A DNA stretch of 64,000 nt. Origin: Elymus sibiricus. Taxonomy: Eukaryota; Streptophyta; Magnoliopsida; Poales; Poaceae. The notes under the pieces are model-generated. The model was given only the letters and a program-made list of their open reading frames with translations. It did not search any database and was not told where the DNA came from. The stretch lies in NCBI GenBank assembly GCA_039707655.1, contig CM077665.1, positions 287,498,205 to 287,562,204 on the forward strand. Direction: 5' to 3'. The translations under genes and the position numbers were made by a program. Of this stretch, positions 45,084 to 55,200 are shown in pieces. The stretch's first letter is position 1. Each line of letters opens with the position of its first letter.

Positions 45084-46231
45084 ACTCACTCGGGTGCATA
45101 CTAGGGCATGAGGTTACATGACTATTCCATGTTACACTTGATATGGCACTATCTTATATCTTGGAAATCTATGCTCCCTTTTATTGCATCTAACCTTTTG
45201 TAGGTACTTGGAAGAACTACATTCCACAAGATTGCCCACAACTCATATCACAAGCAATATTGTCATGGCCAAGTATCCACAACTCGTCTTTGATGATGAA
45301 GGAAGAAGACAACAAAACATATCCTTGACATACATTTGATACAATCACAATTGCAAAATTCTCAATTGGTATCTTGTCACTTGGATATATCTTGTTCTTC
45401 CTTGCATGACTAACCCATGTAGGTGGAAATAGAACCAAAACGATCAAGGATAGCTCCCAACTCAAGATGATCTTCATCAACCTCGAGAATCCACAAGAAT
45501 TCTCCTACATGCCACGTCATCAACATCACTCAAAGGTATGTGATCATATCCTTGACATAGCTTTACTCCAAGTCATGAGATAAAGCAACTCAAGAGATAT
45601 GAAAACATTAAAATTCTTAATCTAAAAATGGCAACCCCATTTTGAGCTTAACGTAGAGTATGACCTATGATCAAGTATTCTTGCTTCGCTCCTTAAGTCA
45701 ATATACTCTAATATAGGTGACCTAGTCACCGCCCATCATCTAGGTGAAGTATCTTGTTTGGTTCATGTTTTAGTTGCATGCCTTCTTAGAACCACTCAAT
45801 TTACATCTAGATGAAAATTTCTTGTAAATACTCTTTACTCTCAGCAATCATTCCTTTATTTTCATCATCTGGGTGAAGTATCTTGTTTGGTTCATCTTTT
45901 AGTTGCATGCCTTCTTAGAACCACTCAATTTACATCTAGATGAAAATTTCTTGTAAATACTCTTTACTCTCAGCAATCATTTCTTTATTTTTCTTCTATC
46001 AAAACTTACCGAAAAATAAATTCTGTCAAATATTGTCAAGTCTCTGTTTAGTACTTCGGAGCCTCCGATTCAAAATTCTCGGTTTCACCGATATTGCAGA
46101 TAGGCTGCACACTCACTAAATCGGTTCCACTGACAATTTTCTTTGGAGTCACCGTTTTTGCTATTCTTTGTATTTCGTTTCGATTTTAGAAAATTTCCAT
46201 TTCTTCAATGATCCCTTTATTAAAAAAAATT
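45084..46231. other. Sirevirus 3' non-coding region with a 129-bp duplication
   Basis: No supported gene. A direct tandem duplication has unit starts at 45734 and 45863 (CATCATCT then GGTGAAGTATCTTGTTTGG in both), with few differences. Sireviruses of some lineages carry an envelope-like ORF in this position; I see none. Confidence 0.75.
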
Positions 46232-47135
46232 GGGGGAGAAGTCAGTCTTCAAGGATCCCTACAATAAAGGGGGAGAAATCTTAAACGCCCTCAGATCAAT
46301 GGAAGGAGGAGAAAATCTACTCAGAGATTCCTTAGAACCCAAATGTTCTCAATGATCCCACAATGTTCCCTTTTATCTGACCCATGTGTGACCCATTTTG
46401 GAAATTAATGCCAAAGGGGGAGAAATATCAAAGCTTCAAAAGCTTATTCATACCAAAGGGGGAGATTATGCCAAAGGGGGAGAGATACATATGAAAATTG
46501 TTAAATTTTAAAGAGGACAAGAGAACAGGTATTTTGACTGCTCATAATTGTTAGATTTTTTCTCAGCCCTACCCACTCCCAATATCTATATGCTATGATT
46601 TAGGGGGAGAGGAAGACTTAATATTCACACTTAGGGGAGGAAGGTCTTAATGATTCTTTGAAACATATTGATCTTATGCGATGTCATTTCCTATATGTTT
46701 TCCATGTCTTGGTACTCTTGAATTCGTTTGCATTTGAATAAGTAGAATACCCTTGTGTTTCCTAACATTGTTTTCTCAAGTGTGTTTCTACTACTAAAAT
46801 GCTCAAGAACCTCAAGGTAACTATATGCATCATATCTTTGGTCAAGATGATCTCTTGCTTCTTGCACATATTGTTTGCAAGAGTGAAGTCTTGAACATGG
46901 AAACACCTCATTCATATATGTTTGATGCATATAGCCAAGATATACATGACTTCTCATGTACCTTCTACTATATGTGTGTCATGCATTCCAAAGCAACTAT
47001 CTTTAAAATGGATTGCACACATTTAGAGGGAGCTTGTATTAGTCATGTATCTTTCAAAGCTACCACATATTCCTACATACCTTAAATTGAAGCTTTGATT
47101 GTATGTTGTCATCAATTACCAAAAAAGGGGGAGAT
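46232..47135 (+). other. Multiple polypurine tracts before 3' LTR
   Basis: GGGGGAGA-type tracts occur near 46232, 46266, 46413, 46455, 46473, 46602 and 46633, and the terminal tract AAAAAAGGGGGAGAT is at 47121-47135 just before the LTR. The terminal one would prime plus-strand DNA. Multiple copies are a known Sirevirus feature. Confidence 0.85.
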
Positions 47136-48646
47136 TGAAAGCACATATGCTCCCTTGGTGGTTTTGATAATTCATGACAACTTACATTGTCTCTTGGACT
47201 AATATTTCTACCTAGCTTATTTCAGGATTAAGTCCACAGAGAGGATTGGCAAAGGATTGTGAGCAGGACCCAAAGATGCAAGGAATAAGATTGGCCAAGC
47301 TACAAGCAAGAAGACTCTACATTTTACTTTGTGAGAAATCACTTTGAGTCCATAGGAAAGCCAATACTATCAAAAGGGGGTAAGGTATTAATGGTGAATG
47401 AAATGCTCAAGTGATCAAGTGATAGCCACCAAAAACATTCACAAAGCTCTCCCACAAATATTCTGTCCAAAGCCTAACATGCAAAATCGGTGCCACCAAC
47501 ATTTTCCACTCGGCCTACCGATTTTCATCTCAGACAGAAACCCTAGCCAAACCATATTCTCGGTACCACCAAGTTGCATTACGGTGCCACCGAAAACGGT
47601 GACCAGATCTCTGCTATCTCATTTTCAAGAATCGGAATTTTCGAGTTTTGAAAATCGATGCCACCGAGTTTTGGAAACTGCCCAGGTGAACCTTGTCGGT
47701 ACCACCGAGAATTCTATATTGGTCTCACCGAGATTCCTAAAGTTGCCACATTTTGAAAACTTCGGTGCCACCGAGTTTTCACTTCGGTTTCATCGAGTTG
47801 GTCAATAATGGTGTAACGGTTGGATTTTTGGAGAAGCCTATATATACCCCTCCACCACATCCCACTCGTAAGAGAAGCACTTAGAACAGTTCCACACTTC
47901 CCATATCCAAATTTCTGAGAGAAAACCACCTACCCTTGTGTTGAGGTCAAGATCATCCACTCCAACCATATGGATCTTGATTTCTAGCCTCCCCAAGTTG
48001 CTTTCCATCCAATCAATCTCTTCTACCCAAGCCAAATCTGTGAGAGAGTGATTGTGTGTTGAGGAGACTATCATTTGAAACACAAGAGCAAGGAGTTCAT
48101 CGTTACTATCGAGCCTATTACCTTTTGGAGGGTGGTGCCTCCTAGATTGGTTAGCTGGTGCTTGGGAGCCTCCTACTTCATGTTGTGGAGTGAACCAAGA
48201 AGTTTGTAAGGCCAGGAAATCGCCTACTTCGTGAAGATCTACCCATAGTGAGGCTAGTCCTTCATGGACGGAGGCCGTTATGGAATAGTCAAGGTTGCAA
48301 CTTCGTGGACCCTTATGGGTGGAGCCCTCCGTGGACTCTCACGACCGCTACCCTCCGTGGGTTGAAGACTCCATAAACGTGGATGCTCGATAGCGCCACC
48401 TATCGGAACCACGGGATAAATCCTTGCGTCTCCAAATTGCGTTTGATCTTCCTATCTCTACTCTCCCTTACATGTGCTTGTTTTACTTTCTTCTATCATA
48501 CTTGTTAACTAGCATGTGTAGGGTGCATTAGACTTGTTATAATTGCTAAAACTGCCCACCAATTAACTTGGGAAGAGGCTAGGTTTAAATTCTTGCAAGT
48601 AGTCTATTCACTCCCCCTCTAGACGTCTCTTCTATCGATCCCTTCA
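47136..48646 (+). repeat. 3' LTR of the Sirevirus-like element (1511 bp)
   Basis: Collinear with 40050-41561, with scattered substitutions and small indels. TCGGTGCCACCGA palindrome at 47762-47774. Confidence 0.95.
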
Positions 48647-49290
48647 CCAACCTTTGCACCAAGCCAAAGTAGCTACCCGACAGTGGCTCTGTAGGCCATA
48701 GTCGGATATAGAGATCCTTCATGGCCAGTTCAGCTATGTGGTGCAACTCCATCAGGTGTTTCAGCTGATCAGAGACAAGGAGTGGTTGCTCTGGTGCCTG
48801 AAACTGCTTCCCAGAATAGTCGTTGAGCAGCACACCCTTCTTGGGAGGCATAATGCTGCGCCGCATCCACCGCACTCTTTGGTAGATCCGCAAACATGCC
48901 TGGAGAACACCACACTTGAGTGAGAAACAAAAACCTTTTTCCACCAACGGGGCTTTGCAGTAAGTTTCGCTTACCACTTGCAATCTGCTTTATTTGGTGG
49001 AGTTCCTTCTCATGGCGCTACACCTCCATGCGTGCCTCCTGGAGGGTTGAAGAGTTCAAGGACAGCTCGGTAGCTTGCTCCTTGTTCTTCTGCTCAAGGA
49101 CCTCACACTTAGAGATGGTGTCCTTGAGCTCTTGTTGCACTTCCGCAATCCTGGCCTCGTGCTTGTTACTTTCGGATTTTGCTGATAACATATTGGCAGC
49201 CGCTTGTTCGGCAGCCGCCTTATGTTCAGCGGTCTCCTACCTCACCTTTGACAACTCGGCCTTGAAACTCTCGATCTCCATGGCCACTAC
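48647..49290 (-). pseudogene. Antisense ORF of H, N-terminal side of the C-terminal domain
   Basis: Minus-strand remnant. From the N-terminal side: a helical, coiled-coil-like stretch (KHEARIAEVQQELKDT, KCEVLEQKNKEQATELSL), then FADLPKSAVDAAQHY, a frameshift, then SDQLKHLMELHHIAELAMK and GSYFGLVQRLV. Two stops and a frameshift are present. It continues at 40049 after removal of the Sirevirus. Upstream codons are cut by L at 49291. Confidence 0.75.
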
Positions 49291-49770
49291 TGTCGGTGTC
49301 AAAACTGGCAGATCTCGGGTAGGGGGCCCCGAACTATGAATCTAGGATCGATGGTTAACAGGGGACGAAGGAGACGGTGTTTACCCAGGTTCGGGCCCTC
49401 GTGAGGAGATAAAACCCTACGTCCTTCTTGATTGTATTGATTAGTATGACGGTTACAGAGTTGATCTACCTCGAGATCAAATGAGCAAAACCCTAGATGA
49501 GTTGACTTGGCCTCTACGAACTAAGCCCCCTAGTTTATATAGACACCAGGGGTACTAGGGTTACACATGGTAGGTTTCCTTCTGGGCGTTGATACGCCCA
49601 TTCTCTCTCTCTAGTCTTGGAGGTCACGCCAAGTCATCGGGTCCTTTCCTTCCGAACACGGGATTGTCCTGTAATTCGGCCTTCTAGTAATTGCGACAGA
49701 GCGGCCCACCGTGTTGGCCCACCGGAGGTGAACCAACGGCCCGAGGAGCCCTTAGTCCCAGACTCCCTCA
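49291..49770 (-). repeat. 3' LTR of L (480 bp)
   Basis: Plus-strand ends TGTCGGTGTCAAAAC and AGACTCCCTCA, so inverted relative to H's LTR at 19399-19879. On the minus strand CAGGGGCTAA directly precedes the LTR as a probable polypurine tract, and a TATATAAA box is near 49540. Confidence 0.88.
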
Positions 49771-50137
49771 TTAGCCCCTGAACTTGCCTCCAACACCGAG
49801 GCACTTCATATTCGGCAGCTTCATTCGCCCGGGGTCTTTGGCTTGCGAGGCGAGTTCTCTTCTTCTTTGATTTGTCGGACGATAACCTGGCCACGGAAAA
49901 AATCTTCAACCGCGAGAAACGACACGGGCCCATGACATTAATTTCTCTGTCCAGGGTTCGATGAAACTCCTCGATTCTTGTGCACCAATAGAAGGCAGGC
50001 ATCCCAACATTTTTTTACAGAACTGCCCTTCACAAGCAGAGGTATAAACGCCTATTCCCAGCAAGTTAAACTTGACGTAGGCAATGCTTCTTCCCCCTTC
50101 GCCACCGAGAGACTCTAGCATCAATGAACTTGGAGAC
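49771..50137. other. Leader between L 3' LTR and antisense gene
   Basis: No supported ORF. It would be the 5' flank of the plus-strand antisense gene; I see no clear TATA box in it. Confidence 0.5.
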
Positions 50138-51247
50138 ATGGCGAGCGCCCCAGGTTCTTCCTCGCGCCCTCATGGTCCCCTCCCAGGTTACTGGGCAAGC
50201 TGTTCCGTTTCCCTCCTTTGGCTACGCAATCTTGAGAGACATGGATATCTCCCTGCTTCAGATCTGGCTCCCACTCGCGCTGGATTGACTTCCACGAAAG
50301 GCGTGGCTTTCGCGGAGAACGTCCCCGCTCCCCGCCAGGACGAGAGGGTATGCTTCACTTCCTTCCTCCTATGAGGCCTGGGCTTCCCCATTCGCACTCC
50401 CCTAGCTTAGACGACTAATTTTTTATTTTACTGATCAGAATTACGTGTCTCTCCGAACAGCAAAGTAGGCGTTGGGTCGAGGCGGTTAGATGTCCCTCCC
50501 CACAACCGGAGGACTATTCTCGTAGAGACGACCCCGGATTTCATGATGATCCGGAGATTTCAATTGAATTTGAGGACGGGACCTTTTACCAGAGGATTGT
50601 CGATGAGTCCAAGGTGGCCCTTCAGGCTGATCACCCTGGATCGCTCCCTTCCTCCACGACCAGCAAAAAGAAGGCTTCTTCTCAGAAAAGACATGCGCCT
50701 CCCGTCATTCCAATCTCATCGACCTCTGTCCCCAAGGGTCGCCGATCTACGCGCCGAACGTCCTCGAAGGCTACCCCGGCAAGGTCCGCGCCAAACAGCG
50801 GCAAGACTTCCGAGCAAGAGACTACGGCGGGAGATGCACCGACAACTCCCCCTACCAAGAGGTATTTAATCTTGCAATCTGATCTTTATTTTCATCTGCT
50901 TCAAACACTCACGGTCTCTGGCTGACATACTCAGGAGGCGAGTAGAACCACCTCCATCCGAAGATGTCGAGAAGGCGTCGGACAGACCTCGACCAAGGTC
51001 TTCGGCACACGCCGAAGTGGATGCGGGAGCCCCTGTCACTGGCCAACCTCCCGAGGACTCGGGAGATGTCTCGGTTACCAATTCCGAGGTTGAGAGTGCG
51101 ATGGATCATCGACGGCGGAGGGAGTCACTGCGTCACCCCATATTTTCTGACCAAGACTTTAATGCTCTGAATTCCGTGGACTCATACCTAGGAGCCGCTC
51201 GAGCGGGACTTGATGGAGCCGATAGAATAATATCCACTAGCATGCAG
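50138..51247 (+). pseudogene. Antisense gene of L, three exon pieces
   Basis: Exon piece 1 starts MASAPGSSSRPHGPLPG at 50138 and ends at a stop at about 50372, after GYLPASDLAPTRAGLTS and DERVCFTSFLL; the rest of this exon seems deleted. An acceptor TTTTACTGATCAG ends at 50438, opening exon 2 (50439-50861), with ISIEFEDGTFYQRIVDESK and a Lys/Ser/Thr-rich nuclear-signal-like part. A 73-bp GT-AG intron (50862-50934) joins AG|G in frame to exon 3 (50935-51247; RRVEPPPSEDVEKASD and FSDQDFNALNSVDSYLG). Exon 3 ends at CAG|GTAAGT, a consensus donor. The C-terminal part would correspond to the H pieces. Function unknown. Confidence 0.7.
50862..50934 (+). other. 73-bp GT-AG intron in L antisense gene
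   Basis: GTATTTAATC at the 5' end and CTGACATACTCAG at the 3' end, the latter also offering a branch-point-like CTGAC. Removing it joins KR to RRVEPPP without a frame change. Confidence 0.7.
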
Positions 51248-51277
51248 GTAAGTGGCCGGCTCTGACGGCCGAACATA

Positions 51278-52025
51278 CACTGGTGCAGCGACGTGCTATA
51301 CAAACGGTTTTTAACCCCTTTCCGTGATGTAGTTCCAAACCGTCGCCTTGCATGTGTGGGCGATAGGGGTGTCCACCCCACACGACACCGCAAACCCGTC
51401 GGCGATGGTGGCCAACGAACGCAAACGATCTGCAAGTATAATCGTGTGTGGTGCAGGAACAAATCACACGCATAATCTTTTCGGCCTACGTGTGGGATTT
51501 GGGATCAATCACACACGTCCAAGACGAGTGAAACGCGTCTAATTGCTCATGGAAAACAAACGGAGTTTGACCTTTGACCGTTTGCAAAATGTTACCTAAT
51601 CCACATGGGCCATTGTAGACACTGTGTGTGCTATCTTCATCATCGCACACAAGATTTCTCTAGGAACCGTGTACCATGTATAACATCATCGGACACGTTT
51701 CCCGAAAAATGTACGCATGGGATCGTCTTTGCATCGGGCACGGTTTCCTGTTGGCTCACGTGGGAGATACTGTGCTATCGCAAATGATTGAGTAGCTCCT
51801 ACGCACACGTACAAGTGTTGCAAACCGTTTGCGATTTCTTATGTATCACCGACGTTTTAGATTATATCTCGTGTGCTTTTCCTGTGGATCGCAGGCGGTT
51901 GCGCTATGAGTTGCATGTGCTTTCCATTCTGGACCGCACACGCTTAGTTGCTTGAACCGTGTGCGCTGAAATTGCCAGGTTATTGTAAAATATTGCATTT
52001 AATTCACCCAGCAAATAGCAAATTC
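51278..52025. other. CACTA terminal and subterminal region
   Basis: Contains the terminus and scattered motifs such as GAACCGTGTGC (51954-51964), GAACCGTGTAC (near 51666) and GTGTGTGGTGC-type variants. No gene. Confidence 0.6.
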
Positions 52026-52160
52026 GCCACAATATGCAATCGACAAATAGTGTCCACACGAAGAACATTCATCATACTTTGCCACAATATGCAATTGAAT
52101 GAATAGTATCCATAAGCAGAGGATTCATCATAATTCAGGAAAATATGCAATTGAGAAAAT
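52026..52160. repeat. 55-bp tandem repeat next to the array
   Basis: Two and a half units of 55-56 bp with the shared core AATATGCAAT starting near 52031, 52086 and 52142. Confidence 0.7.
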
Positions 52161-52241
52161 GCTAGCTAAATTCCACAGCTATTAAACCGACATATCCAGT
52201 ACATAATCATAGTGTACGAAATACGCAGACATGCTCACATG

Positions 52242-55200
52242 GAAAAGTAGAGTTGGCATTTCGGACTCCAATCGGTGTCAACCTCATCATTTTGCCTTGG
52301 TTTTTTCCATGGTATGCAAACATCATTGTACTCCTAATATTGATCTTCTGGTGGATTACATGTCTCGTTTGCTATATCTAAGTCATATTTTGCAGTTACC
52401 ATATTAATTAGTTCTTATAAAAAAATATCCCAACATGAATTACATGTGGATGGTGGCAATGAATCTCTTACAAATCATTTGTGTGTCGCTTTGCGTGATT
52501 TTCGTCATTGTGCAACGAATGAGAAGAATTGTCAAGCATTTCGGACGGGAGATGTGTCCACCTAAATAAATGTCAGTAATTTAATTACTTGAAATGCAGA
52601 TGGACTCATAAAATCATGAAAATCAGTATGTCATCATGGCGTCATCTCGAGACACCATGGAAAAAAATTGGTAAAATTTGGCACAAGCTACAATGATCGC
52701 TAATTGGAAACCATAACATCTGAGTAGAAGGATCATACTTCCAAGGGGAGAAGTGGCAAATCGAACTCCAATCAACGGTGTCTTCATCGCCTCTCCTCCA
52801 ATTTTTATCCCACGGTAGTCAATCATAATTATACGTCAGGTTTGATTTTCTGGCGCATTTCTGGGCTCGCCTGCTATATTTTTCAGCATTTTTTATCATT
52901 TACGGGGCGTTTATTGCATATCAATCCAATCCCAACTTCAACAGCGTGTGTTGACGAGAGGTATACGGACCGTCGTTCGATCTGGGTGAATCCTATGATG
53001 CAGACGCACGATCCGCGTGGTTTGGGTTTTGTCCAATCACACAGCAGGACTCACGTTCCGTGCATTAGGTTTCATAGGCGGCGGTTTAGAAAGCACACGG
53101 TTCTAGTGAACGAACCGTGTGCTATTTGTCCATGTAGAACAAACATATTTTTATTTCAAATGAATTTGGGACTTCATCATTTTGATTCGAATTATTTTCA
53201 TCCGCTGACAATCAACTATTAGCCCCTGTAATGATTTTCGGCCGCATTTTCATGACTTGTTTGCTAATTTGAAGACATTTTTCCACTAACAAGAGGCTTG
53301 TTACTAATTTAATTGGAGGAAATGCAGATCTATTACGAAAATTACAAAAATGGGTGTGTCAACGTGGCATGGTGTGAAGACCCCGTGGGAAAATTTGGCA
53401 ATGTCTGGCGGAAGTTGTGATGGCCTGCCCTTTGAAAACTAATGCATCTCACACAAAGGATCATGGTTTACGAAAAGTAGAGATGGCATTTTGGACTCCA
53501 ATCGGTGTCAACCTCATCCTTTCGCCTTGGTTTTTTCCATTTTATGCAAACATCATTGTACTCCCAATTTTGATCTTCTCGCGGATTACATGTCTCGTTT
53601 GCTATATCTAAGTCATATTTTGTAGTTACCTTGTTAATTAGTTCTTATAAATAAAATATCCCAACATGAATTACGTGTGGACGGTGGCAATGAATTTCTT
53701 ACAAATCATTTGTGTGTCGCTTTGCATGATTTTCGTCATTGTGCAACGAATGAGAAGAATTGTCAAGCATTTCGAATGGGAGATGCGCCACCTAAATAAA
53801 TGTCAGTAATTTAATTACAGGAAATGCAGATGGACTCATAAAATCTCGAAAATCGGTATGTCATCGTGGCGTCATTTCGATACAAAGTGGAAAAAATTTG
53901 GTAAAATTTGGTACAAGCTACAATGATCCCTAATTGGAAACCATAGCATCTGAGTAGAAGGATCATAGTTCCAAGGGGAGAAGTGGCACATCGAACTCCA
54001 ATCGACGGTGTCTTCATCGCCTCTCCTCCAAATTTTATCCCACGGTAGTCAATCATAATTATACGTCAGGTTTGATTTTCTGGCGCATTTCTGGGCTTGT
54101 CTCCTATATTTTTCAGCATTTTTTATCATTTACGGGGCATTTATTGCATATCAATCAAATCCCAACTTCAACAGCGTGTGTTGACGAGAGGTATAAGGAC
54201 CGTCGTTCGATCTAGGTGAATCCTACAATGCAGACGCACGATTTGCGTGGTTTGGGTTTTGTCCAATCAGAAAGCAGGACTCACGTTGCGTGTATTAGGT
54301 TTCATAGGCGGCGGTTTAGAAAGCACACGGTTCTAGTGAACGAACCGTGTGCTATTTGTCCATGCAGAACAGTCATATTTTTATTTCAAATGAATTTGCG
54401 ACTTCATCATTTCGCCTCGAATTATTTTCATCTGCAGACAATCAACTATTAGCCCTTGTATTGATTTTCGGCCGCATTTTCATGACTTGTTTGCTAACTT
54501 GAAGACATTTTTCCACCAACATGAGGCTTGTTAGTAATTTAATTGGAGGAAATGAAGATGTATTATGAAAATTACAAAAATTGGTGTGTCACCGTGGCAT
54601 GGTGTGAAGACCCCGTGGGAAAATTTGGTAATGTCTGGCGGAAGTTGTGATGGCCTCCCCTTTGAAAACGAATGCATCTCACACAAAGGATCATGGTTTA
54701 CGAAAAGTAGAGTTGGCATTTCGGACTCCAATCGGTGTCAACCTCATCCTTTCGCCTTGGTTTTTTCCATGGTATGGAAACATCATTGTACTCCTAATAT
54801 TGATCTTCTAGTGGATTACATGTCTCGTTTGCTATATCTAAGTCATATTTTCCAGTTACCATGTTAATTAGTTCTTATAAATAAAATATCCCAACGTGAA
54901 TTACGTGTGGATGGTGGCAATGAATCTCTTACAAATCATTTGTGTGTCGCTTTGAGTGATATTCGTCATTGTGCAACGAATGAGAATAATTGTCAAGCAT
55001 TTCGGATGGGAGATGTGTCCACCTAAATAAAAGTCAGTAATTTAATTACAGCAAATGCAGATGGACTCAGAAAATCACGAAAATCGGTGTGTCATCTTGG
55101 CGTCATCTCGAGACACCTTGGAAAAAATTTGGTAAAATTTGGCACAAGCTACAATGATCGCTAATTGGAAACCATAGCATCTGAGTAGAAGGATCATAAT

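Larger units (their letters stand above)
40050..48646 (+). mobile_element. Sirevirus-like Copia element (8.6 kb)
   Basis: 5' LTR 40050-41561, 3' LTR 47136-48646, perfect target duplication CCAAC (40045-40049 and 48647-48651). The primer-binding site follows the 5' LTR. The polyprotein gene is in one frame but with four stops. A 2-kb 3' non-coding region holds several polypurine tracts, and the LTRs hold short palindromes; both traits are known for the Sirevirus genus of plant Copia elements. The integrase core and the gag zinc knuckle are missing. Confidence 0.92.
19399..49290 (+). mobile_element. Tat-like Gypsy element H (nested host element)
   Basis: H spans 19399-20340, 29421-33544, 39892-40049 and 48647-49290; the gaps are the inserted elements S, T, the Sirevirus and, beyond 49290, L. 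It has a 5' LTR, primer-binding site, gag and protease on the plus strand, no visible reverse transcriptase or integrase, and an antisense ORF before its 3' end. Its 3' LTR is beyond the window. It interrupts the chromovirus integrase; ACAAG at 19394-19398 is the presumed left target duplication. Confidence 0.8.
49291..51277 (-). mobile_element. Element L, minus strand, same family as H (partial)
   Basis: Its 3' LTR (49291-49770) and antisense gene (plus strand, 50138-51247) are visible; the rest lies beyond the CACTA insertion at 51278. It interrupts the antisense ORF of H; ACTAC at 49286-49290 would be the left target duplication, but the right one is outside the window. Confidence 0.75.

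Noticed and set aside
47398..47808. 136-codon frame in the Sirevirus 3' LTR
   Set aside because: Lies wholly in the LTR, and the 5' LTR copy is not open in the same frame.
49100..49290. CRISPR-like or regulatory role for short repeats
   Set aside because: No array of identical short repeats with unique spacers occurs anywhere; the tandem arrays seen are satellites or minisatellites in a plant context.
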